Shown here: piece after piece, positions 1 to 8,465 of the stretch
Layout of the letters: each line of letters begins with the position of its first letter
Position numbering within the stretch: the first letter of the stretch is position 1
NCBI GenBank assembly: GCA_023334545.1
Contig: JAADVB010000245.1
Span: forward strand, 1-25,739
Direction: 5' to 3'
Source of the DNA: Salisapilia sapeloensis
Lineage: Eukaryota; Oomycota; Peronosporomycetes; Peronosporales; Salisapiliaceae
Length of the DNA: 25,739 nt
Position numbers and translations under genes: made by a program
The notes under the pieces: generated by a model
Seen by the model: only the letters and a program-made list of their open reading frames with translations
Databases searched by the model: none
What the model was told of the DNA's origin: nothing

Positions 1-1
1 C

Positions 2-223
2 ATCGAGGCGAACAAGGACAAGATCGACCAGCTCATGAAGAACTCGCTCATGCTCGTGACTGCCTTGAACCCTCACATTGGCTACGACAACGCGTCCAAG
101 GTCGCTAAGAAGGCACACGCGGACGGCACGACGCTCAAGGAGACTGCTGTTGCGATGGGACTCATGACATCAGAACAGTTTGACGAGTGGGTTCGTCCAG
201 AGAATATGGTGAGCCCCCAGTGA
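2..223 (+). CDS. Fumarate hydratase class II, C-terminal end (partial)
   Basis: The open frame entering at base 2 encodes the last 73 residues of a class II (fumC type) fumarase, which interconverts fumarate and malate in the TCA cycle. The segments [16 protein letters not shown] and TLKETA, and the closing stretch [14 protein letters not shown], are family hallmarks; the last is the C-terminal helical domain that packs on the tetramer core. The catalytic signature lies upstream, outside the window. The stop at 221-223 sits at the usual family position, so the C-terminus is complete. The gene ends tail to tail with the E2 gene, leaving 168 bases between stops. Mitochondrial or cytosolic location cannot be judged without the N-terminus. 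The family call is very secure. Confidence 0.95.
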   Translation: MEANKDKIDQLMKNSLMLVTALNPHIGYDNASKVAKKAHADGTTLKETAVAMGLMTSEQFDEWVRPENMVSPQ

Positions 224-391
224 TGAGTTTGAAAGAGAAATGGCAGTCAGCTGCTACCAGAGTCTGTAGGAAGGTTCTTGAACGAACACAAACGCTTTCC
301 AAATTCATTTGTTTTTCCTCTTGTTGAAAACTCTTGGCTCTGGCATGCGTCGGCAGGTTTGCCATCCGCTTTCCTGCGCCTATCCTTCCAT

Positions 392-1148
392 CTAGGTAGC
401 GAATCGGCGTGTCCATTCAGCAGCTAGAGTAGGATTGATATACTAAGTACATGGAAATTATGTGTGTTGATTATATGGAGGCAGATGCACCTGTTTCGAC
501 GGCACCCTGCTCATCCGTCTTCCAGTGGTCCGCAACATCATTCGCAAGCGGGTCGTCCGGGTTGGGTGCAGACAGCAGTGCCTACGAGTGTAGTCGTGCT
601 GCTTTAAAACGTAGAAAATGGACAGCTGGGTGTAAGAGAAGCTACCTGGATGCTGAGGAGGACCGTGCGTATCTGGAGCGCAGGAGACCACTTGTCTTTG
701 AGGATGTCGAGGCAGATCCGTCCAAGACGATCAATGTTGGGGTGGTAGATGCGCGTGAGGAATCGGACTTTGGGAGGTGCCATGGGGTAGTCTGCTGGCA
801 AGAAGAGCTCGAGCTTAAAGATGCCGCTCTCGTAAGGAGACGACTGGGGACCACCGATGACGACCTGGAAGTATCTCAAATTGTCTTCATACGGAGTGGC
901 CATGATGCCAGGGACTACAAAATGTACACATACGTTCATAATTTTGCTACAAGGTGGCGTATGGGGATGGTCTTAATCTACCTGGCTCAGCTAAGAGTCG
1001 TTGCGTCTCCTGTCGTTCGAAAAGCGTTGATGAGGTTTAAGTAGATGGGATGTAGAAGTGTAGTTAGCTAGAGTCCTCCGTAGAGTGGTTTTCGAGCGAG
1101 AATGTAGACGAGTACCTTGACGATGCGTCGAGGTAGGTTGTTCGCCAT
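392..1148 (-). CDS. UBC13: UBC13-type ubiquitin-conjugating enzyme E2 (UBE2N family)
   Basis: The model has five exons: 1148-1116, 1009-982, 914-646, 581-491 and 423-392. All introns are GT...AG and the frame closes at 150 residues, against 152 in human UBE2N. The protein starts [11 protein letters not shown], continues with [12 protein letters not shown], and contains the E2 core [19 protein letters not shown] with the predicted catalytic cysteine at residue 88, then [17 protein letters not shown]13 enzymes pair with a UEV partner (Mms2/Uev1) to build K63-linked ubiquitin chains in DNA-damage tolerance and signalling; the partner is not in this window. The exon 1/2 boundary (after K11) corresponds to my recollection of the human gene. 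The last exon is only 32 bases and ends RRFAT, slightly shorter than the usual tail. It is divergent from the kinase gene to the right. Confidence 0.93.
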
Positions 1149-1421
1149 CTTCCTGTTCTCGCGATTGGTTTGTGCCTGGGTTTTCTCACAGAATGCCACG
1201 ACTTCCTCTGCAGGTCGAGCTTCGTGCGACTCCATCTACTATTAATACCTGCTGCCTTCAAGTTGAAACTTACCGCAGGTCAAGTCTATTTATATCTACC
1301 TTTCGATATACCACAGCGACCTAGTGCCACCTGAACGAACGCTGGCTCATGCTATCGAGCCAAGTCTTGCTATTACGACTTGAAAGTACCAGCGTAGATT
1401 TCCACACGAGCTTTGGACGGG
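1149..1421. promoter_or_regulatory. Divergent promoter between the E2 and DCX-kinase genes
   Basis: These 273 bases separate two outward-facing start codons and must hold both promoters. The visible element is CTATTTATATC at 1286-1296, a TATA-like run (TATAAATA on the minus strand). The same 11-mer recurs in reverse complement in the divergent promoter at 12106-12191. I see no clear Inr-like motif beside either start codon. No additional gene is apparent. Confidence 0.55.
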
Positions 1422-3667
1422 ATGGCCGACTTTGGCGACATTGACGACTTTAACGACTGCGCTGTGCAGGGAAAACCCATCAAGGCATACAGGAATGGAA
1501 ACTTTGACGCATCCAAAGCGCTCTTTGTACAGCACAACTGGACGTGGGACGAGTTCCTCTTCTCTGCTTCACAACGACTAGAGATGGTTCCAGCAGCCTC
1601 CCGGGTCTTTAATGCTGACGGTTTGAACACATCCTATCATGTCTACAAAAATGCACATAGGTATATCTAATAATTCGATAGGAGTCGAAATCGACGATGT
1701 CATGTGCATCGAGGAGAATGACATGCTCTTCTTTTCTACCGGCGCCTCCTTCCAAACGCCATCATCCAACGACGAGGACGATTCGACCCAGACAGACGAG
1801 AAGTCGGGAGCGAATGTCATAGGAGGCTACAAGGTCACGAAACTCTTAGGTCGTGGCGGTTTTGGCGAGGTCTGTATCTTGCTCTTGTATCTATCTGCTA
1901 GACCCGACTGCTTACACTCGTTGCAAAGGTTCGTTTGGGTGTCCACCAGCTCACGAATGAGCAAGTGGCGTTGAAATTTATTCTAAAGAGTGAAATGGGC
2001 TCTCTAGTCGACGTGGAGCGAACCACGACGGAAATCCAGTGCCTCACGGCGTTGAATCACCCGAGTATCATCAAACTCCTTCGCGTTATTAATGAAGCTA
2101 ATCACCTTGTACTTGTTTTTGAACTATTGGAAGGGTAGGCACCTCTATCTTTCTCTTGTTGTACATCGTCCGTAACAATAGTGCTTGGCGTGTACGTAGT
2201 GGAGACCTCTTCCATCACTTAAAGTCGTTCTCTGGGAAGGGAGTACCAGAGGATGAAGGCGCAGCCCTGTTCACACAAATCCTCGCTGGCGTCGGATACG
2301 CTCACAACCAGCACATTTGCCATCGAGACCTCAAGCTCGAGAACATCCTCTTAGCTAAGTAGGTGGATCTTATATCATTATTGTGACGAGTGATAAGCTT
2401 ACTGTTGCGTGATAGCAAAGACGACATCTCGGTCGTCAAGATCGCCGACTTTGGACTAAGTGACTTTTATAAGCCAGGTTTCCGTTCTCCTTCCGTGTGC
2501 ATTGAATAGTCACTTACTCGACTTTATGCTCGCAGGTGCTACGATGAAGACGAGCTGTGGTTCTCTATCCTACTTGGCTCCAGAGGTCTTTCGAGGCACG
2601 TGCAATGCAGGTCCACCGCTGGACGTCTGGAGTCTCGGCGTCATCCTCTTTGCGATCGTATGTGGTCGCTTACCGTTTGAAGGCTCGGATCTTGTTGGTA
2701 CGAACCGTCCTCGAGAGAATGTCATCCGCAGTCGGATCATGCGGTGTCAATGCAAGCTAGACGACCATTTGACCCCAGCTCTTGTCGGTATGTCCTCTCT
2801 CCAGTAGCATTTGTCTTGAAGCAGATGACTAACATTTCCTTTGGACTCGTAGATCTGGTAACACAAATGCTCCAGCCAGACCCGAATGAACGGGCGACAA
2901 TCCCGGAGATCTTTGGCCACCCGTGGGTCCGAGGTGCTGCCACAGGCTCCTTCGCGATGGATTTCGCCATGCCAATACCCAACGACCTTGGGAAAGAAGA
3001 AGAGGAGAACATTTATGACGGCTCTGGTAAATCATCTAGCTCCTTGCAGCCGACGACTACGATGCCGGATCCAGGTGCAGCCCCGGCACCAGCCACCACG
3101 CCTCTGTTCACTCCATCCAACTCCCATTCGAATGCGGTCGGGGACGAAGACCGATTACCATCCATCGTGCCCAAGTCTCCCGTACCCGGTTCGACTGTGA
3201 GCACCCCGACTACTGGTCGTATCCGTCCGAGTCGCATCATGGACCACCCTCTGCAGCCTACAAAGCAGGTTGGGTCTTCCGGTAGTCACAAGAGCGATCG
3301 TCCGTCTCCTCGACTGAGTCTCACGTCCACTCTGGGTGCTCCCACCACTGGTTTCCACTCTGCCAGTGGCCACGACAAAAGCAAGAACCCGACGACGTCA
3401 TCCCCTAGCAGTGGTCACTTCAAGCGGAACATGTCGGGGCACAGCAACGTGCGAGCGAGACCTCGACTGAGTGGGGAGAAGGCTCAGATGGAGCGGCATG
3501 CGACCCACTTGGCAGACGTGGACAGGAGACTGGAAGCTCGATCCAAGCATGGGACTCGACGTTCCGATACGCACGTAGACGAGAGTGCGGATCAGCATGG
3601 TAGGTCCAACGGGAAAGACGTAGAGGCTGGTAGGAGAAGCCATGACGTATCGAAAGAGACAAACTAG
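1422..3667 (+). CDS. Doublecortin-domain serine/threonine kinase (DCLK/CAMK-like)
   Basis: Seven exons (1422-1620, 1682-1869, 1929-2134, 2200-2358, 2416-2477, 2536-2787, 2853-3667) join in frame to 626 residues; introns are 57-65 bases. Residues about 19-88 resemble a single doublecortin (DCX) domain: YRNGNFDASKALFV, then RVFNADGVEIDDV and an aromatic end, which in this family binds tubulin. The kinase domain runs from about 114 to 385: glycine loop LLGRGGFGEV, ATP-anchoring Lys145 in VALKF, HRDLKLEN with H239-R240-D241, DFG at 262-264, GSLSYLAPE, and HPWV near the end. All catalytic residues are present. The remaining 240 residues are rich in Ser, Thr, Pro and Arg and look disordered. The start is the first ATG before the DCX domain. 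The exon 1/2 junction is what restores the DCX reading. A role in phosphorylation at microtubules is inferred from the domain pair. Confidence 0.88.
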
Positions 3668-3725
3668 AACACGTGTGCTTTGCTTTCCTAGTCGCAACTT
3701 GTTTGATAAAATTTCTCCCACGTGT

Positions 3726-5415
3726 CTACATGGCTGGAGGGTTGTACGCCCCATGGTTCCGATTGTCACCCATCGGATTGTACTGCATCGAGTAGGACGC
3801 GTTGGGCATCATAAACTGCTGCTGCGGAGGGTTCATGGCCATGGGCTGCATGCCCATTTGCATCGGCACCATGGCACTTGACATGCTCTGCGTCTGCTCA
3901 CCTGGCATCATCATGCTATACGACGGCTGCACCTGCATGACCGGTCGAGGCTGCTCGCCCCCTCTCGCCTTTTGCAGATCATTCAGCGTCATCTGACCCT
4001 GCCCTGCCTTCTTGTCAGACGCACTTTTAGCCTCACCTGTGATCGATGTCCAGTTCACCAGGTCGTTCTCTGGAAGCACATTGCTCTTAGGAGCCTGGAC
4101 ACTCGTCTGCTGAGGCTGAGGCTGAGGCTGAGGCTCGGGCGTTGCGACTGGAGTTGTTGGGGCGGCATCAGCCGGACCAAGCGACAGTTCTGATAGCTCT
4201 ATCCACAAACTATAAGGACTTGTCGAGAAATAGAAGAGGATAGGGAGTACCTTGCATGGGCGTGTAGGTAGGTTGATCAAAGATGGAAGGCTCTGGGTTA
4301 CTAGTAATTGTGCTCTGGATCGGTGGGTTGGAGGGAGCTCCGAAGTCCATGTCCAAGAGGTCTGGAACTGGCGCAGGGGTTTTGGTGTTAGACCCCCTTT
4401 TCTTGGGCTTCTCCTCTTCGCTCTCGTCCGAGTCGGACGCCTGGACAGAGTGTCGGCGAGACTTTTTCTTCGACTTCTTCTTACTCGACTTGGAAGTGCT
4501 GTTGCTGGTGTGGGAAGAAGAGGCCTTCGGGAGTTTGGACGGATCGAAAGAGTACGAGTAGTTGGGGTCAGAAGGAGGCTTGACCTTTTTCTCCGGCTCC
4601 TGCTCCTCTTGGCTGCTCTCTTCGGACAAAAAGTCCTTGGCTTTAGTCTTTTTCCCCTTTTTAGTCTTTTTAGTCTTCTTCTTCGAGATCTTGTGACGCT
4701 TGTGGTCCGATTCAGACGATGCTTCCGACTCGGACGACACGTCCTCCGACTCCGACGCACTCGACTCAGAGGACGCTTCGGATTCAGACGACTCTTTCTT
4801 CGATCGATGCTTTCTACTCTTACTCTTCTTGTCCTTCTCTCCCTTCTTCTTCACTCGACGACTCTTGCCTTTACTACGATGCGAATGCTTCTCTTCATCC
4901 TTTAGAAACGGATTCTTCGCCCCAGCGCCTATCCAAGTCCTACTCATCAGCTACTATCTCGACACGATTATGCTTCATAACGTACCTGGAGGTGCATTCT
5001 GACTATACCCAACATCCGCATACGGCTTCGGACGCTGGACGGCAAAGTCGTTCTGGTATCCACCTCCGCCGCTGCCGTGGTACCCCATGGCGGAAGAGGA
5101 GCTCGTGGACGAGTTTCGAATGTCCGCCATCCAGTTCGCTCGGCCGTCGTTATGCGGAATGTTCCGGTCCATCTGGCCTGGGATATGATCATGAGATGTC
5201 CACGAGTCCCGGCCTCCACGCGCAAGACGTCCTCCGTACTCGAGGACCTTGCCACCGAGCCACTGTCCGCTCTCCATGAGCTTATCTTTCCAATCCCAAT
5301 CCCCCGCGGCTCCAGCGCCATTGCCAACTGGGCCGTTGTATCCTGGGGGATACGCAGCTCCGAACTGGTTCCTCGTATGCAGGTTGCCAGCGTGATTCTC
5401 TCCGTTCATCCACAT
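3726..5415 (-). CDS. Low-complexity protein with NPF and clathrin-box-like motifs (putative endocytic adaptor)
   Basis: The modelled exons are 5415-4982, 4942-4251 and 4198-3726, giving 532 residues. The N-terminal 140 residues are Gly/Asn/Ser-rich with one amphipathic-looking stretch (WKDKLMESGQWLGGKVLEYG). Exon 2 opens with an NPF motif (about residues 155-157, the EH-domain ligand), followed by a long Lys-rich then Ser/Glu/Asp-rich tract, then DLLDMDFG, which resembles a clathrin box. The C-terminal part is Pro/Gln/Met-rich (QPQPQPQQ, then many Met/Gln). This short-motif layout resembles the disordered half of epsin/AP180-type adaptors, but I find no ENTH or ANTH domain and there is no room upstream for one. 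The first intron is doubtful: only GT at 4981 with a GAG acceptor at 4943 (39 bases) keeps frame. An alternative is that the ATG at 4947 starts a separate protein. Function is inferred from motifs only. Confidence 0.6.
4110..4133. repeat. Short tandem hexanucleotide repeat, four CTGAGG units, coding
   Basis: Four exact copies of CTGAGG run from 4110 to 4133. On the minus strand they encode alternating Pro and Gln in the C-terminal part of the putative adaptor protein. Such an in-frame 6-base repeat can change length without breaking the frame. Confidence 0.85.
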
Positions 5416-5565
5416 CGTCCTCCGGTCGAGATGGGAGGGAAGACAAAATGGCTTCGGACGCTTCTGATTGGCTCGGAAAGGGCACAAGACATAAAACGAA
5501 CGATTTACCTAAATTTTAGATAGATTTGACAGGTAATTTGTACGTTTTAGACGGATTGGACATCG
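5416..5565. promoter_or_regulatory. Divergent promoter between the adaptor-like and zinc-finger genes
   Basis: These 150 bases lie between two outward-facing starts. A CCAAT box in reverse (ATTGG) is visible at 5467-5471 and a second ATTGG at 5555-5559. On the minus strand an upstream ATG near 5493 opens a short frame that stops before reaching the main protein, so it could act as an upstream ORF or be outside the transcript. No element is proven. Confidence 0.45.
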
Positions 5566-6267
5566 ATGGAGCCGATCGCCAAGCGCTTGGGCAGGTCCGG
5601 CGCCACGGCCGTCAAGGCTTCGAGTGCCAAAGACGACTTAGATGACAAGATTAAGCAGCTAGAGCAGGATATTGGTAGTTCGAGTGATAGTAGCGATGAG
5701 GAAGAAGTAGTGAACTTGTCTGAGTACGCTACGGAACGCACGGAGCAGCTGCCAGAGCACTTGCTGCCACCCCAGCAGCGCTCTGACGTCAGTAGCAAGC
5801 CTCGTAAGAAGCGAAAGATAGATGTGGAAGGTATATTAGAACAAGTAGCATTGCCAAAGCGCGTGCCGTTTGCATGCAAGCCCTGTGGCTTCGTCGGCCG
5901 CGACCTGGACGACCTCGAGGCGCACAAGGCGACGCAGGCACACGAAGAGAGAGTGGAGCTCAAGCAAGAGGCGCTGCACTGTGCTCTGTGCCAAAAGTCC
6001 TTCACGAGCGTCGCTCAGCTGACCGAGCACCGAGCAGGGAAGTGGCACCAGCAGCGGCAGGAGCAGCGTCGGAAGCGGCACATCGCCAAGGTCTGCTTCG
6101 ACTACACTCGCGGTGTCTGCAATCGAGGCGACAGGTGCATCTACATGCACACTCGAGACGCGCAGCAGAGTCGTAAGAAGCAGAAGAAAACGCCGTGTCG
6201 AGAGTTTGCTCGATCCGGGTCGTGTCGATACGGCGCCAACTGCATCTTTGCGCATGAAGAGGCTTGA
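5566..6267 (+). CDS. Zinc-finger protein with two U1-like C2H2 and two CCCH fingers
   Basis: A single exon encodes 233 residues. The N-terminus has an acidic, Ser-rich patch (SDSSDEEEVV) followed by a basic nuclear-signal-like run KPRKKRKID. Two C2H2 fingers with the wide C-x2-C...H-x5-H spacing of U1/matrin-type fingers follow at about residues 103-125 (CKPC ... HKATQAH) and 140-160 (CALC ... HRAGKWH). Two CCCH fingers are at about 177-196 (C-x7-C-x5-C-x3-H) and 211-230 (C-x8-C-x5-C-x3-H, the canonical spacing). Both finger classes usually bind RNA, so a nuclear role in RNA processing is likely, but I do not recognise the orthologue. The stop lies 19 bases from the stop of the convergent phosducin-like gene. 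Confidence 0.87.
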   Translation: MEPIAKRLGRSGATAVKASSAKDDLDDKIKQLEQDIGSSSDSSDEEEVVNLSEYATERTEQLPEHLLPPQQRSDVSSKPRKKRKIDVEGILEQVALPKRVPFACKPCGFVGRDLDDLEAHKATQAHEERVELKQEALHCALCQKSFTSVAQLTEHRAGKWHQQRQEQRRKRHIAKVCFDYTRGVCNRGDRCIYMHTRDAQQSRKKQKKTPCREFARSGSCRYGANCIFAHEEA

Positions 6268-6286
6268 GGAATGCATCGGATGTGAA

Positions 6287-7274
6287 TTAAACCAACGTTT
6301 GAATGTACTTTGTGATCTTTTCTAACGAGAACTCGTTCGACACTTGCGCCGAGACGTCCACGACGGTGTCTCGGAGGACGCTGCCGTCGTATACGAGCAG
6401 GATCGGCAGGTCTTTGATCGCGAACGTCGCGTCTGCGTCCGTCGCGACGAGAGCGCCGATCCTCGTGCATGGAAACTTGGAGGCGATCGTCTCTAGGTGC
6501 TTGTTCAGGAGACTGCAGGCGTAGTTGTCGCCATGGTAGAGATGGATGATAGATACGACGCCGTCCTGCTCTCCTCCTGCGATCCGGACAAAGTCCTCTG
6601 GATCGAGGTACTCGAGCGTACCAAACTTCTTCCTACTTGGCATTAGCATGAAAGGATTGTCTTAGAGGAGGCAAGGGTACCTGTTGGCAGCCACGGCCTG
6701 CATCTGCTGCATGCGAGCTTGATTGTACTGGAAGAGCGTTTCGTCGTCCAACAGATCATCGTCGTCGGACTCTTCTTCCGCTTGATTCGTCGTGACGTCT
6801 GCTGGCACGGCCGTGGCGCCGCTGGCCATCCGATGCAGCGCCATCTTGCGCTCCTGCTCTTGGATCATTCGCTACCATTTCGTTACTAGAGTTGCCCTCC
6901 TCCTTCCTACGTGCATCCTACCTGCTGCCTCTGGAAGTGCTTATGAGCCTTGTAGTCGCTTCGGACACCTTTCGGCCCCGTGTGCTTGGACGCAAAGTCT
7001 CTCTTGGGAGCTCCACGTGCACTCGCTGATCGTCCCCAGTCGCCACTGTTGACAGGCGTCTGTGTCCATGGTCCGGCCGCATCGGCGACGGACTTGACGC
7101 CACGTGGGACGCGCGTCTCTTCATCCTCGTCTTGGCTGCATACAAGATCGTTTAGCTCGTATCTTGCGTGATAGGATAGGAGAGAGACCTCGCGTCCGAG
7201 TCGGAATGCGTGGCCTGTATGTCGTCTGGCTCCCGATCGTCCTGTACACTATGCTCAAGGAAGAACCTGTCCAT
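6287..7274 (-). CDS. Phosducin-like protein (thioredoxin-fold chaperone cofactor)
   Basis: Four exons (7274-7189, 7135-6922, 6871-6681, 6632-6287) with introns of 48-53 bases give 278 residues. The N-terminal half is acidic and contains KHTGPKGVRSDYKAHK followed by a charged helix, as in the PhLP1 subgroup. The C-terminal half is the phosducin thioredoxin-like domain: KKFGTLEYLDPEDFV, then VVSIIHLYHGDNYACSLLN, LPILLVYDG and a closing helix. It lacks a CxxC pair, as expected for phosducins. Family members assist the CCT chaperonin and G-protein beta-gamma or tubulin/actin folding in the cytosol. The start is the first ATG (MDRFFLEH), about 20 bases downstream of an Inr-like site. It is the only gene here lying head to tail with a neighbour, the ARL8-like gene. 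Confidence 0.88.
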
Positions 7275-7289
7275 GGTGTGGTGGAAGGA

Positions 7290-7297
7290 AGAATGAA
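7290..7297 (-). promoter_or_regulatory. Inr-like core promoter site of the phosducin-like gene
   Basis: On the minus strand the sequence reads TTCATTCT, an exact match to YTCANTYY, the initiator core described for oomycete promoters. Its A lies 20 bases upstream of the start codon at 7274, and a pyrimidine-rich run surrounds it. The match is seen directly; its use as a start site is inferred. Confidence 0.5.
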
Positions 7298-7418
7298 ACG
7301 AATGGGAAGAAAAAAGAGGACTGATATTTATCAAGACAGAAGGCAGTCGAGCGACAGGATCGATCGACGACGGACTCTACAGCCTCTGCGGACGGACGCG
7401 TGCATTCTAGAGACTAGT

Positions 7419-8123
7419 CTATCCCTTGCCCGACTGCTTCATGAGCCATTGGATGACCTGATCAATGTTCACGAGGCGGAGGGCCGAGATCGGGATCACG
7501 AGCCACGGGTTGTCCACAATGTAGTCCAGGTTGAGCTCCCGGATGAGCTCTGGCTCGGAGATGTGCGGCTCCAAGTCGATCTTGTTCGCGAGCACCAAGA
7601 GCGGAGTTGTCGCGAGCTCCCTAGATACAGTCGTGAGGATAGAGACAGAGGCACATCTTGGTCAGGCGGACGTACCGATCCTCGAGCAGTCGATGCAGCT
7701 CCTTTCGAGCGAGCGAGATCTGGTCAAACTAGATGGAGGAGATATGAATATACAGTAGAGATGATTTGTCTAGCAGGACGTACGGCGTTGGCATCGACCA
7801 CGTAGATGATGACGTCGCAGCCGCGGGTGTAGCGCCCCCACTCGCTCCGGTACTGGGCTTGTCCGCCGATGTCCCAGCACTTCATCTGGACGCCTCCTTT
7901 CTTGACGAGCTTCACGTTGAGCCCGATGGTGGGGCACGTCTCGACGGGGTGGCCCATGGCCATGACGTTCAAGAGGGTGGTTTTGCCACTAGAAGATCGA
8001 ATGAGTATCTTTTTCTCGCTGCTCTCTCTTTCGGAAGACGTACCTGTTTTCAAGACCGACGAGCACGACCTCGATCTTTTTCGTGTAAAAGGCCTGTAGC
8101 ATCTTTTGCAGGATCCCGCCCAT
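7419..8123 (-). CDS. ARL8-like small GTPase
   Basis: Four exons (8123-8044, 7988-7784, 7728-7676, 7620-7419) encode 179 residues, the normal length for an Arf-like GTPase. P-loop GLENSGKT is at 23-30, switch I PTIG at 46-49, switch II WDIGGQ at 65-70 with the catalytic-type Gln70, NKID at 125-128 and the SAL motif at 158-160. The stretch WDIGGQAQYRSEWGRYTRG and the ending IQWLMKQS resemble ARL8, which in animals and plants acts on lysosome or vacuole movement and fusion. Unlike typical ARL8, the protein begins MGG, so Gly2 could be N-myristoylated. The hydrophobic N-terminal helix (ILQKMLQAFY) would serve as membrane anchor. An ARL8 assignment is likely, though another divergent Arl class is possible. 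Confidence 0.85.
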
Positions 8124-8465
8124 GGTCGTCTACGATCGATCCAACGTGAGTGCATGCCAATCTCTCCCGTCCTCTACCGGAGGCTCGAGGCCGCCACCAG
8201 TACAGATCGGCAGCGGCATTCCACAGAGACTCGTAGGGACGTTTCCCCCTCTTGTTCTATCCATATCCAACGTACCTATGTGGCTAATGGTCTTGGTCGA
8301 GTGGCGAAGGTGGTCGTTCTGATTCCCAAGCGAAAGCTCGTGTGAGCCTTCTCCCGGCCGTAGGGTTTGCAAGCCCTAGACACCTGTCCCCTCCTGATGA
8401 ATCCGCCAACCAATCGATTTCGACATGATTTCCAGCTAGATGTCACTTGCGCTTTTCCATCCACC
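8124..8465. promoter_or_regulatory. Divergent intergenic region between the ARL8-like and DEAD-box genes
   Basis: These 342 bases lie between outward-facing starts. A CCAAT pentamer occurs near 8157 and another near 8408. The helicase reading frame stays open upstream to about 8367 and includes an in-frame ATG at 8397, so part of this stretch could be coding if that start is used. I see no RNA gene or separate protein gene here. Confidence 0.4.

Noticed and set aside
451-1044. Plus-strand open frame of 197 codons
   Set aside because: It lies antisense to the five-exon E2 gene, whose conserved protein explains the region; the plus frame has no recognisable domain.
5416-5487. Extension of the adaptor-like protein to a start near 5487
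   Set aside because: The frame there begins with TTG rather than ATG; the first in-frame ATG is at 5415.
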